From Chara braunii (taxonomy: Eukaryota > Streptophyta > Charophyceae > Charales > Characeae), in assembly GCA_003427395.1 (NCBI GenBank), contig BFEA01000398.1:655444-690188 (forward strand): a DNA stretch of 34,745 bases. The letters run 5' to 3'. The notes under the pieces are model-generated. The model was not told the DNA's origin, made no database searches, and saw nothing but the letters and a program-made list of their open reading frames with translations. This document shows positions 20,359-30,572 of this stretch, piece after piece; position 1 is the stretch's first letter; each line of letters starts with the position of its first letter. Both the position numbers and the translations under genes were made by a program.

Positions 20359-20808
20359 TCAAGAGCTGGCCTCATGTCCCTCTTCCACCGGTTTCGCGGC
20401 TCGATGGTGCCTCTGGATCTCGCCTGGTCTGATCCAGGACCTGAGGTTCGTCTCCCGGTCCTCCGCCTCGCTCATCTCGCTCTCCCCACCTGAGTCCCGC
20501 TCCAGGTGGGCCTGCTCCCAGTCCGCCGTGTCCATCGAGGTCTCGGTCTCGTATCCCTGCATTTTCGCTGTCACACCGTCCCTCCTGCAGCGCCTCTCCA
20601 CACGGTCTTGCGTCTCCGTGATAGCGTCCTGTAGCTTTCCATCAGTCCGCATCTCCTCCTCTTTTCCTCCCTCAACGTTGATCCTCAGTTTTAGCTCGTC
20701 TCCCCCGTCGTAGTTGAGTATAGCCGTAATCCAGGGCCCCTCCCCGGACATAGGCTTCCACCGAATGTGGTGGTACCAATAGCAGGGTCTATAGTTGTGC
20801 AAAGCCAT
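20359..20808 (-). CDS. A-domain-like ORF (149 codons), tentative
   Basis: Open from ATG at 20,808. The N-terminal 50 residues (CYWYHHIRWKPMSGEGPWI, then TAILNYDGGDELKLRINVEG) have the aromatic, alternating-hydrophobic layout of domain A (YQYEHCWVYRSGNSAISVVL, then YDIRPYVKKG). The rest is acidic and arginine-rich and looks disordered. The plus-strand frames over the same bases are serine/proline/leucine-rich shadows. The similarity is by eye and limited to one segment. It lies between integrase and the 3' LTR of the right element. Confidence 0.35.
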   Translation of the reverse strand: MALHNYRPCYWYHHIRWKPMSGEGPWITAILNYDGGDELKLRINVEGGKEEEMRTDGKLQDAITETQDRVERRCRRDGVTAKMQGYETETSMDTADWEQAHLERDSGGESEMSEAEDRETNLRSWIRPGEIQRHHRAAKPVEEGHEASS

Positions 20809-20969
20809 AGCCGCTCTTCCTCAATAGCCAGCACCCGTTCGGTAAACAGCGCAGCACAGAGCCGTCAACTTCCAATAGCACCCCTCTCTCCACCAGAGCC
20901 CGCGGTACAGACTGCATACTACCAGGCTGCCGGCCGCAGACGATATCCCGTCTCCCTCTTCCTCTTATA

Positions 20970-21600
20970 GGCTTGCCTTCCTACGTTCTGAATGATGTAT
21001 TCCGATTAGTCCCTTTCGGATTTAACCAAATTAAAGAATTTTAAAATAAAGCAATAAATAATATATGACAATAAACAAAAAAAAACTAAATGGTTTTCAA
21101 AAAGTAACACTCGAGCCTGAAACTCATCGGTCGATCATGAACCAGCCCTGCACTTGTCGGTTCCAGACCCTCGTGATAAAACAGCAGGCCTGGCACTGCG
21201 GTCCCATAACGGGATCCCGACCACCCGGGTTTTCACCTTAAAAGAGAGCACTGTGCTATCTCCGTTGGGTGCCCGTGTCCGATGGAAAGAAGGGGGCGTA
21301 AGACCCCTTTATAGGAGGTGATACGCTTCCTACCAATGCGGCCACGGGTCGCCCTCTTTTTCTGGGGCCATGCCGCGCGGCACTTTGCCAAGTGTGATAG
21401 TTGCAGAATAGCAACAAAAAGTCAGGAATAGTAGCGAAAAGGGTCCACCTGGGCCACTAAATTAGACGGGTTCGAATTCGAACCGTTGGTTTTCTCGCGA
21501 AGTGACCGAAAACGAAAGGGGAAGCCGCGTCCCAAAACCAATAAAGCAATAACAATGATAATGATAATAATAATCATAGAAAGAAAAGGGTGGCGATTCA
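20970..21600. other. AT-rich then palindromic non-coding segment; possible LTR-end-like sequence
   Basis: The A-rich tract at 21,020-21,100 (caataaataatatatgac) resembles the caataaataaaatgaatt tract of the LTR ends at 14,180 and 33,700, so this could be a diverged LTR end. A perfect 16-bp palindrome GGTTCGAATTCGAACC lies at 21,469-21,484. The 11-mer cgaaccgttgg just after it recurs near 21,794. No gene. Confidence 0.35.
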
Positions 21601-21604
21601 AATT

Positions 21605-21720
21605 CCCCCCCCCCCCGCGCCGCTGCTCTGCCTAAGTAGCTGTACAAGTCCACGCAGTCCCCGTTGTACCTGGCCTCCAATACAGCTACCGGGGCCCTAC
21701 TGCGTGGAACTTAGATGCGC
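21605..21720. repeat. C tract followed by nested inverted repeats
   Basis: A run of 12 C (about 21,605-21,616) is followed by GTAGCTGTA ... TACAGCTAC (9 bp) and, interleaved with it, AAGTCCACGCAGT ... ACTGCGTGGAACTT (13 bp with one bulge). The two stems overlap and cannot form together, so they give alternative folds. No ORF. Confidence 0.6.
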
Positions 21721-22500
21721 AGGGCCGATACATGTGATATTCGAAGGGTTGGGCCTGCCTGAACCGCAATACCACCGCCTGGACTCGAAACCCGAACCGT
21801 TGGCCTCCCTACAAAGTGACAGGACCCTAACAAATGGGGAATCTGTATCTGAAAAATCGATAAGTTAGTAATGATAAAATTAATGGTAAAATTAATAACA
21901 AGGGAAAAAGAAAACTCAGACGATACTGTAGACAACCGCCGCTAGATTATTCCGGACTAAAACGATAGCCCTGATCCACGTGTTGATCAGGCTTCCTGTT
22001 TTCTTTTTCTCTTTTATATCTTTATTTTTATTTTATTTTTTTTGTTCAGTTTTTCCTTTCCGACAGCAATTTCGTTTCTCATGCACCTAACCCATAACTC
22101 AGTAGAGGGGCACTCGGCGCGCATTTGAAAAGACTGAGCCAGCCCTCTCACCTCCGCGTCCCAGGGTGAACCCGGCGGCTCCCACGGCCACAGGCCGGTT
22201 GTGCTCTGCTGTACAGCAGGGCGCCGAGCCTACGTGGACCAATGGAAGTCATGTGGCGCACCCCTTTTGCTGAGGGCTACGCCACCGGGACCTGTCCACG
22301 CCGAGAGACGATCCAGGTACCAGAGCAGGAAACTGGCACTATGCAGAGACTTGGTTCACAGGAGGGCCGGAACACCGTGCACTCCGACATAATACCAAAC
22401 CCCCACCCAGCGTCCCCGCTGGGTCGGAACAAGCTAAGTTTCGATATAAAATAGTGCAACTCAATATGTTCTCGCTCATTTCCATTGTGGCTTGAGGCAA
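21721..22500. other. No gene recognised
   Basis: Non-coding by eye. A 14-bp perfect palindrome CTGCTGTACAGCAG lies near 22,206-22,219. The C/G-rich segment 22,130-22,400 has short frames on both strands without family motifs. Confidence 0.4.
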
Positions 22501-22509
22501 TTTCCGCAC

Positions 22510-22770
22510 TACCAATTTTGCGCTAGCTGATTTTTCACCTTTCTCATAGCGCTTATACTTCTCTGAGCACACATTTTCTTCTTTGCGCTTGCCTTTCTTC
22601 TCTGCGTTCACCCCCTCTCTAAGTGTTCTTCCTCACTCTCCGCGCTAGCCATCTCTCTTTGCGCTAGGTTTCTTTCTCTGCGCTAGCCATCTCTCTTTGC
22701 GCTAGGTTTCTTTCTCTCTATGCTAGGCTTCTTCTCTCTGTACTTGCGTTTTCTTTTAATGCTCATCTTC
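22510..22770. repeat. About 20-bp pyrimidine-rich repeats with gcgctag
   Basis: ctctttgcgctaggtttctt and ctctgcgctagccatctctc alternate, giving an exact ~40-bp duplication near 22,643-22,715 within a longer degenerate array. It lies just 5' of the plus-strand frame at 22,917. Confidence 0.7.
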
Positions 22771-22916
22771 TTCCTCGCGTAGCATGCCGTAATCTTCCGT
22801 AGTCGACGCGATCGTTTTTCTTTATTTCTTTTGGTAGTCTTCCACTCCCGCTTTCATGATTCATCTCATCATCGCAAACCTTACTCACACAACTTTCTCA
22901 GTCATAGCCGTGCATC

Positions 22917-23174
22917 ATGCCTGAGGCACGCCGCGGACAGGGTAGAGGAAGGGGCGGAAGAGCAGGGAAAGCCAAGGACGAGTCGTGAGCTCGAGCGAGG
23001 CGTGACTATACCTCAGAGGAGGAGCAAGAAGAAGTGCCACGAGGTTATGGGCATCCAAGGCCATACCCTCGTTATTCATTAGCCGGTTGGTACGAGAGGA
23101 CTCCATCCCCTGAAAGGATGGAGCATCTTCGAAGGAGATTTGATGCGCGCTACGGCACGCCCAGCGCCTGTTAA
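22917..23174 (+). pseudogene. Arg/Gly-rich short protein relic, plus strand, one in-frame TGA
   Basis: From ATG at 22,917 an 86-codon frame ends at TAA 23,172-23,174 with a single internal TGA. Start: MPEARRGQGRGRGGRAGKAK. After the stop the frame stays protein-like: DYTSEEEQEEVPRGYGH, then AGWYERTPSPERMEHLRRRF. The TGA lies where CGA (Arg) would keep the pattern, a CpG-type change. A basic RG-rich start followed by an acidic stretch is common at the N-terminus of plant Ty3 gag, so this may be the 5' end of an oppositely oriented element. No pol follows on the plus strand. Identity unresolved. Confidence 0.35.
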
Positions 23175-23599
23175 CCTCCTTACATCCCTAGAGCTCCTTC
23201 CACCCCCACCGTAAGCAAGGCCATAGTGTCAATGCCGCGTTCCTCTATCCTGTGCACTGTCTCGTCATCTCATCACCCTAATCACTGCATTCTCTTCAGC
23301 ATCTTCTTCCTTCACTTTTCCAACTAGAACTCATGGCTATCTTTTATGTCTTATATAAGCGTGATTTCTTATCAACTTTCTGAGTCTGATTACTGCCCAT
23401 ACAATTTTCAGTTCACAGTCCAGCTCATAGTGTCCCAGGTCTGAGAGTTTCGCTTCCTTAAGGCCCGGGATGCAGGTTCCTCGTGAACCAGGCCGCTTGT
23501 CGACCACCAAATAAAATTTTAAGAAGGATTTTGTCTGCTTGTTTGACTTGTTCGACTGTTGGCCTTTCACATGGGGGTTACCTTAGCTCTTGGTCAGGC
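23175..23599. other. No gene recognised
   Basis: The minus-strand frame 23,570-23,337 (77 codons) is open but shows no recognisable motif. No plus-strand continuation of the relic at 22,917 was found. Confidence 0.4.
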
Positions 23600-23840
23600 A
23601 TCTACGCCAGGGATGACCTCAGTAACGGGGACACTCACTTTGTCTGCCATGCTGGAAATACGGCATACCAAACCCTCTTTTCTGTTCTCTGGTCTGAGTG
23701 AGATGTCTTCTCAGCTTCTCGAGCACCTGACGGGGATACCAAACCCTTGTTTTCTTTATCTGGTCTGAGTGAGCGGTCTCCTCAACTTCTCATATGAAAG
23801 GAAGGGGATACCAAACCCTTTTTCTTTTTCCTGGTCTGGG
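23600..23840. repeat. 71-72-bp tandem repeat (3 units)
   Basis: ataccaaaccct starts at 23,665, 23,736 and 23,808. Each is followed by a T-rich stretch, tggtctgagtgag and a cttctcagcttctc-like segment. Confidence 0.85.
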
Positions 23841-25490
23841 AACTTCAGATAAATATTTATATACCTGCAAAACCAGCAAGTCCCACACACAACAACCATG
23901 CCCCAGCAAACAGACTTTCTGACAACCAGCAGTCAAGCATCAATAAATTAAAATAAAACCTATAAATAAAGTAATTAATAATAAATAATAAGTAATACAT
24001 AATAACTCTTCGTACCCAGGATTTATTGATTGCCTTGATTTTGGCCCACCACTGGCTAGGAATGTAAGGCGTCCCGTCAGTCTGACATACCTTATTCGGC
24101 CCGCCTCAGGCCAGGACTAGTCAGACCATCTGTCTTGACACCCCCTTTAACCTGCCTCCAGGTCAGGACCAATCATACCCACTACTCGAGTATGACAGCC
24201 CTTTGGCACTCTCGCCAGGACACCTAGACTATTGCGGGTCTGGTCACCCTATGACAGTAGACGTCTTGTTAGTCTGACTGCCCCAAATCCGGATTTGACC
24301 ACTGCGGTTACGGACCGGCTCACCTACCAGTTTTTGGCCTAGGGCGCTGGCTACCCCGCCCAAATTTTCGAACGTGGGACCCGGTCTAACCACGGTTCAA
24401 GGCTCTGGCTAACCTTACTGGATTGCATCGTCTGACTGTGGTAGAGTTCCAGCTGACCCCTTTCAACCTCACAGGCCAGACTCCCGGAGCGTTAGCCTCA
24501 GTCGACTACGGAATTCGACACTCGCGTCGGGGACCTGCTGACCCCACCAGATTGCAACCTACTGCGGTAAGGCTCTGGCTGGCCCCGGCAATCAACGCAT
24601 CCTCAGGTTAGAGAAGAAAACCCCAGGCACAGACAATCAGGCAAGCATATCATAACCCATAAGCAGACTGCCCACGCCCCATAGCAGAACAAACATTTCT
24701 CAAGAGACTTCCCGTTAGCCTCAAGAGGCACTGAACAATAACATGCTAGCCAACACTAAGAGTTCGCAAGAGACCTCCCTTCAACCTCAAGCAAAGAACT
24801 TAGTGTTAGCCCCAGAGAGGTCCCTTCCCTCAACTGGGATTTCTTTTCCAAGAGACGTCCCGTCAGTCTCAAGGAAATACTGAAACACTGATCTCAGAGA
24901 GGTCCCTTCCCTCATCTGAGTGAAGACAGTCCTTAGCCAAGAAGCACGAAGTCCCTCTACTGACCACTCTCAGTCAAGTAAAGTTGAACTTCTTTATGCC
25001 TGCCTTCGTCTGAATCTCTTGGATGAATAATTTAGTCAGAGACACGAAGTCCTTCTGCTGATAACTTTCAATCAGACAGAACTGAACTTCTTTATGCCCA
25101 TCATGCTTTCTCTTTGTGATAAGAATAATACTGCTTATATCATTAGATATGCCACAGCCATGAGTTTCTCAGATTTTGACATTGTGTCAATGCTCCCAGA
25201 ACTGTACTCAGAGTTACTCTCCACTCTCAGGATTTGACACTCATGGAACGACTGCAGCGCTGCATCAAAGATATAGTCTCATTAACTTAGTTGCTTGCTG
25301 AAAAAGATAATAAAATGACTTGCTGAAAACTGAAGTATTGAAACTGAATTGATGAAACTGAAGTACTGAATCTGAAATACTGAAACTGAAATACTGAAAA
25401 GATTATGCAAGGATGATCCTTTTCTGCTGATAACTGAGCCTCACTGTCTCAGTGTCTTACTATACTCTTTTTCAGTCCTCTATGACCGTT
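23841..25490. other. Non-coding, repeat-rich interval 3' of integrase
   Basis: No coding frame. An A-rich tract (23,940-24,010) is followed by diverged repeats built on ggccaggac and agtctgac (24,050-24,250) and on caagagacctccc and cagagaggtcccttccctca (24,700-24,910). A clear 99-bp tandem duplication has cacgaagtcc at 24,944 and 25,043 and cttctttatgcc at the end of both units. Simple tgaaactgaaatac repeats lie at 25,310-25,400. A conventional 3' LTR would be expected about here, but no match to the LTR is seen. Confidence 0.5.
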
Positions 25491-25499
25491 CTCTTACTT

Positions 25500-26740
25500 G
25501 GATGGTTGACTTCTCTTCCCTCTCTTTGGAGTCACTGTAGGGATCAAGTCAGGGTCTCTGAAGATGAACTTACGAAGTCTTGACCCTGACACCATCGTGA
25601 ACTCTGGATCCGTCCATTTCCGAGATCTCATAAACCTTGCTTTCTGCCTCTCTTGTGATTCTGTAAGGACCAAGTCATCTGGGTTCCAATCTCTTAGTCC
25701 ATTGTGTCTCAAGAGAACTGTCAAATAGAAGAACAACATCTTCAATCTTCAATTTCTCTTTTCTTATACATCTTTTCTTGTTCCATCTTTCTTGATCCGA
25801 TAGTCTGCTGGATGTCATTCTCTCTGCTGCATCCATCACTGTCTGATCTACTTCAGATATCTGCCTCATTTTGATCTGAAGGAGTTCTGAAATAGAATAA
25901 TTTCTGTCACTTTCTTGACTTGATCATGTCTTAACAATACTCTCAATAAGCAATGTAGCATATCGGTCGTACCACAGAGTAAAAGGTGCATAGCCAGTTG
26001 TCCTCTTGACTGTGATATTATCAGCATATACAGCAGCTCTTAACACCTTTGGTCAGTTGCTGAGATTCTCTTCACACCACTTGGCCAATGAATCTTTCAG
26101 AGTTCTGAAGCCTCTTTCAACAGGTGCATTCGCTTGAGGATGAAAAATAGTCACATACCGAATTCTGACTCCCAATCTGAGTGTAATTATTCTGACAAAC
26201 TCATTTTTGAATTCTGATTCTCTGTCTGAGACAAATTCTCTGATAAAAGGATACCTGAGATAGACTTCTTCTATCCAGTCTGCCACTTGCTTGGCCGTCT
26301 TCCTCTTCAGAGTTTTTGCCTCAACATATCCAGAGAAATTATCTCTCACGTTTAATATGTATCTCATCCCATCCTTGCCTGGAGGCATAGTGATGAGATC
26401 CATATGAACTCTACTACCTGGCTCTACCAGGATTGTTGGGAACAGGGGCTCAATCATCCTTGTGGTAGACCTCTTCTGACATAAGACACATGATTTACAG
26501 TATCTGAAAATCATGTCTCTCATGCCAGGCCAGAAGTAGAGTTTGACAGTCTTGGAGTNGGTAGCCTCAGCAGCCCTGTGGCCACCAGCAACCCCCTCAT
26601 GCAGAGCAGCAATTATCTCTAACTGCCTCTCTTTACCACAGACCACTCTAAGTGGAGGTAAGCCTCCCTTACCATCCACAAAGAGATGTCCTCTCTTTAA
26701 TCTGAATTTCTTCCTTGAATCCTTACAGTAATATTTTTTT
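25500..26740 (-). pseudogene. Integrase of the right Ty3/gypsy element
   Basis: The zinc-binding HHCC part is at pol residues ~452-492 (H452, H459, C489, C492; LHEGVAGGHR ... CVLCQK). The catalytic core has HMDL (D519), FVSDRESEF (D577) and NAPVERGF (E613): D577 and E613 are 35 residues apart, the canonical DDE spacing. The frame stops at TGA 26,053-26,055 where the family has Trp. It then resumes with VLRAAVYADNITVKRTTGYA and, from 25,869, FDSSLETQWTKRLEPR, TGA (Trp expected), LGPYRI: the C-terminal GPY/F module. One base (26,569) is N. It would insert the cDNA into chromosomes; here it carries at least three stops. An acidic linker of ~120 residues separates it from RNase H. Confidence 0.9.
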
Positions 26741-27119
26741 AGTTGATCCTTTTCCATCTTTCTGCCAATCTCTTGATAATTTTCATCATACTCTTCAAAG
26801 AAGAAAAATATCTCTTCTTCCTTCTTTTCACTCTTTTTTTCTTCCTTTGAACCTGAACTTTCCCCAACCTCATGAGCAGTCACTACTGCAGCATTAACTT
26901 TAGCATACCAATCATTTGGTTCATCTTCCTCTTCCTTCCCAAGAACCGATTCATAAATGTACGCACTAGGGATCTCTCCCCAGCTGTCTCTTTCCTCTGG
27001 CCATGGATTCCACTTGTAGGAGCATGGCACCTCATAGTCTTCATCATCTTTCTCATTAAGAAAATTATCAATATAGGCAGATTCTTCAAACGTCTCATTT
27101 GCATCTTCTTCCTCTTCCT

Positions 27120-27510
27120 CTCGCCACTCAATCTGGCTTAAGCCATCCGCCGTGTTTTTCTCAGTGGGGATTTTTTTCAGCTTGAAATCATATGTCCAAA
27201 TGAAGGCGATCCATCTGCTAACTGTTGAATTTACCTGTTGGTGCTTTTTAATGGCACCAATCACAGCAGATGCATCAGTCCTCAGGATAAATCTCCTTCC
27301 TAAAACGTAGTGCCTGAAGCACCCGAGGCTATGGATAATTGACAGTAACTCTTTTCTGAATTGAGTGTAGTCTCTTTCTGAAGAATTGAGGGTTCTGCTC
27401 TCAAATCTCAGAGGTCTTTCTCTCTCATTTTCATCTTTCTGAATAAGCACTCCGCCCAGAGCAACTGGCCCTCCATCCGCCTCAATGATGAAAGGTCTTG
27501 TCTCCTTATT
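27120..27510 (-). pseudogene. RNase H domain of the right element
   Basis: Residues ~150-277 of the 633-codon frame 27,954-26,053. Acidic catalytic landmarks are visible: FIIEADGG (D160), the RKELLSI helix (E202), LRTDAS (D227) and KNTADGLSQ (D270), the expected order for Ty3-type RNase H. It degrades the RNA strand of the RNA-DNA hybrid during reverse transcription. No stop falls in this part. Residues 278-400 after it are extremely rich in Glu, Asp and Lys (e.g. EEEEDANETFEE), apparently a flexible linker; the run EEEIFFFFEEYDEN is unusual. Confidence 0.88.
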
Positions 27511-28745
27511 ATCATAATAGGGTACTCTCAGCACTACTCCACCATCTCTTAGTTTTTCTTGCAATGTTTCTATCGCGGCTTGTCTTTTATCATTCCATGC
27601 TAAATTAGCACCTTGCCTTACCATTTCTCTCGGAGACTCTGCAAGGGCAGCAAAATGAGGAATAAAAATTTTCCAGAATCCACAGAATCCCAAGAAGCTT
27701 CTGACGTCTGTCACTCTTTTGAGAGGCAGAGGCCAGTTCAAGATCTTGTCTATCTTCTTGGGATCTGGACTCCTACCCTTGGAGAAGCATTTGAAGTCCA
27801 AGATTATCACTTCTGGTTGGAAGAGAAGGGACTTTGGCCCACTGGCAGTCAGATTATACTTCTGAAGTCTCTCTAAGACCATTTTTACTCCCTCAGCATG
27901 TTCCCAGACAATCTTCCGAACTCCCCCTTCGACCAAAGTCTCATCTCTTACCAAGGGTCATTTTACAGGGTTATCATCAATGTAGGGACTGGTTATTTCA
28001 GGGGAAATATCCTGTATGACTTTGATCATATCCCTTTGAACCACTGCTACTCCGTTAGTCCAGCCCTGAGGTACCACGCACATCTGAACAAGCCCCCTTG
28101 GCGTGTGCATGGCAGTCATTGGCCGGCTAGTGAGATCAATGGGGAACTGATCATAGCCAGAATACAGGTCAACTAGAGAGTAAATACATCGACTAGCAAA
28201 GGATTCAGCAAGGAGGTCAGCATTAGGAAGACTACCGGCATCACGTACCATCACAGAATTGAGTTTCTTAAGATTTTGTATCCATCTTAGTCCGCCCCCT
28301 GGTTTCCAGAAACAAAGCCAGTGGTTAGCATACGGTCCATCAGCACGTTCTGCAATATTGGATGCAATCTTTTTGTCAAGATACTTCACAACTTTCGCCT
28401 CTTCCTTCATGGCATACTTGGTTGGTCTATCATTCCATGGAACGTGATCAACTGTCCAAATCTTGGCCATCTTGACCATGTCCACGTCCAATCGCCCTCT
28501 TTCTTCGTCATTAAAGAAGAAAGCACCAGAAAATTTATAACACATCCTGAAGATATATTATTTCTCTTTAGGCAGGATAAACTGATCCGATTCTATCTTC
28601 ATTGTTTCGAACCTCTCTTTGGTGACCCTATTCTCCAGTTTTGTTGATTCCCTCAATGCTCTTATAATTTTCCTCTCTTTTTACAATGCTTCATCATAAT
28701 TTTTTTCTATTATGACTACAACTGAGTTTTTCTTCACCCCCTTGG
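27510..28745 (-). pseudogene. Reverse transcriptase of the right element
   Basis: The frame 28,545-27,958 has HVPWNDRPTKY, then HWLCFWKPGGGLRWIQNLKK, YSLVDLYSGYDQ (catalytic Asp 126), CVVPQGWTNG and SPYIDDN (the YxDD box, residues 188-191). A single TGA at 27,958 separates it from the in-frame continuation at 27,954, which carries the thumb/connection (DPKKIDKILNWPLP, DVRSFLGFCGFWKIF). Upstream of 28,545 a TAA interrupts, but KYKPKGVKKNSVVVIIEKNY and RVTKERFETM at 28,745-28,560 continue the N-terminal region. The catalytic residues are intact, so damage is limited to a few stops. It copies element RNA to DNA. Confidence 0.9.
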
Positions 28746-28772
28746 GCTTGTATTTTCTTTTTGACCCAGTGA

Positions 28773-29054
28773 CTATCTTCCTAAAAAAGGGTGAGTCGAT
28801 GCAAATCTCAATTCCATTTTTCCTCCCTTAGCAGTCTCTACAGCTTCCTTGAAGGCTTCAATTTGTCCGTCCTCATCCTCGAGTTTACCAAGGGCTTTTA
28901 TCATTTTCGAAACTAGATTGATTCCCACTGAAATCTCTTCTTTTGCTTCTCGTTTTCCGTCCTCCTTTAGTCTCCTAACCCTTTCAGCAGATTCTTCCCT
29001 CCTGATCGAATTAGCAGATAGTTGATGCTTGAAGTCATTTTTCGTCCTGGCCAT
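28773..29054 (-). pseudogene. Charged linker segment between protease and RT
   Basis: A frame of 93 codons, lysine/glutamate-rich and probably helical (REESAERVRRLKEDGKREAK), ending STHPFLGR. It is frame-shifted relative to the following RT leader (FFRKIVTGSKRKYKPK). No domain is recognised; the position is within the gag-pol polyprotein. Confidence 0.5.
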
Positions 29055-29084
29055 AAAGGTCTGCTGTTGAGCAGTCTCAGGTTC

Positions 29085-30572
29085 CTATAGACTGATCCAA
29101 GATGACCCCTCATGACTGAAAAATTGGACTGCCTCCATCCCATGCAAGAATGGAGTTCCCAAGATACAGTCATGATCTAGATCCGGCACTACAAAACCCA
29201 GTAACTCCACAGTCATCGTCCCAACCCTGATAGGCAAATTATCAATAAATCCAGCCACGAACAGCTCTCCTGCAATATTACTCAGTACATTTTGTGCAGG
29301 TCTATCAATAGATAAATTACATGCTTTCATCGTTCTTCGTGAAAGAAGTATCATCTCTGCCCTAGAATCCACCAGGACTAGAATCTTCACTTGATTAATG
29401 CGAATTGTAAGGTGTCCACAACCCATGGTTGCGAATCTCATCTTGCAACCTGGTAGTGATCTATTCACTTGGTTAGGAAAGACTGACCTCAAATAATTAA
29501 CTTCCAATTTCTTCTTCTCAATTAACTTTTTCAACTCTTTTCTCAGTTTAGGTGTCAGTGTCATTGTTTCCTTGAAAGACAATGTCACTTTCGTTTCTTC
29601 CAGCATTTTAGCAATTACATCATAAATCACCGTCCCATCATCCAAATCACTCTTGAGAATGAATTTTTTTTTTCTCCCTTGTTCATTCTTTTCTTGTGAG
29701 CGTTCCTGTTCAGGGTCATCAAGGATATTAATAAGTGACTCCTCGACTTTCTTTCTTTTCTTTTCTTCTATCATTTGAGGTGTCATACGGGTTTGGTGGT
29801 TCCTCACTTCACTAGCCCTGACATTAGGTCCCATTATAAGTTCTGGGGGTAGATCACCATGGAACGACATCATGTAAGCAAGGAGATGAGTCATTTCATT
29901 GGAAGAGGACTCTAGTAATCCAGAAGGATTCTGAAAAGTAGGGTTCCCTCCCAATAGAGACCCACTTGTTGATGCCTCACTAGACTCACACTCTGTAAGT
30001 GTTAAGGACTGCAGAGGCAGCTCAATCATGGTATAAGGGTCACTTGCCCTTTGTACTAGCTCATTAGGCAAGTCCCCAATGAGGAAATGAACATTCACAT
30101 TGACCTTTCTCTTCTTCTTAATCTTCATATTTTCATCATGTTTGAGAGCAAGAAGTCTCATACCTCCCGGATGTCTGGGGTCCAACTTATTCCATGAGCT
30201 ATCACAGACATGGCCCATTGCATCTTTCTTTGCTACCCCACTCCTTACATCCTCCTTAAGAGGTTTGCAATAGGTGGTAGTGTGACCTCCTTCACCACAA
30301 TAATAGCAGACAAAACTTCTCTTAGGACGCTCATCATATTTTTTTCTCTCTCTGTTTCCTCCATCACCATTCTTCCCATTCCTTTTGGCTCTGGACGAAT
30401 CTCCCTTCTTACCATGATTTTCGTTGACATCATCATCGTCATCATCTTCCTCACTTTCAACCTTTTTTTTTCCCCTGTCATCCACAACATGCGTTGCAGG
30501 CCTTGCAGGCATAAAGTTAGCCATAATTTTTTGAAGAATATTCTCAACAGTCAGATTCCTTCCTCTATTCAT
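29085..30572 (-). CDS. Gag nucleocapsid and protease part of the right element (495 codons, open)
   Basis: Residues 1-85 are basic and acidic low complexity (EEDDDDDDVNENHGKK). A CCHC knuckle CYYCGEGGHTTTYC lies at residues 89-102 (C89, C92, H97, C102 intact). A ~250-residue variable region includes NPTFQNPSGLLESSS and ends in a charged stretch. A retropepsin-like fold then follows: ILVLVDSRAEMILL (D402, but the active-site Gly is Arg, DSR for DSG/DTG) and HDCILGTPFL (residues 468-476). The Gly change should abolish protease activity; GGA/GGG to AGA/AGG is a single G-to-A step. It is out of frame with the capsid at 30,573-31,083, so the start used here is only the first open codon after the break. 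Confidence 0.82.
   Translation of the reverse strand: MNRGRNLTVENILQKIMANFMPARPATHVVDDRGKKKVESEEDDDDDDVNENHGKKGDSSRAKRNGKNGDGGNRERKKYDERPKRSFVCYYCGEGGHTTTYCKPLKEDVRSGVAKKDAMGHVCDSSWNKLDPRHPGGMRLLALKHDENMKIKKKRKVNVNVHFLIGDLPNELVQRASDPYTMIELPLQSLTLTECESSEASTSGSLLGGNPTFQNPSGLLESSSNEMTHLLAYMMSFHGDLPPELIMGPNVRASEVRNHQTRMTPQMIEEKKRKKVEESLINILDDPEQERSQEKNEQGRKKKFILKSDLDDGTVIYDVIAKMLEETKVTLSFKETMTLTPKLRKELKKLIEKKKLEVNYLRSVFPNQVNRSLPGCKMRFATMGCGHLTIRINQVKILVLVDSRAEMILLSRRTMKACNLSIDRPAQNVLSNIAGELFVAGFIDNLPIRVGTMTVELLGFVVPDLDHDCILGTPFLHGMEAVQFFSHEGSSWISL

Noticed and set aside
21100-21260. tRNA gene suggested by ggttccagaccc and cgggttttcacc
   Set aside because: No cloverleaf with matching acceptor arms and anticodon stem could be drawn; the B-box-like match is partial.
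22130-22400. rRNA-like G/C-rich segment
   Set aside because: No rRNA signature sequence recognised; it contains only a short palindrome.
25310-25490. 3' LTR immediately downstream of integrase
   Set aside because: No similarity to the LTR at 33,620 and no TG...CA terminus with a purine tract could be identified there.
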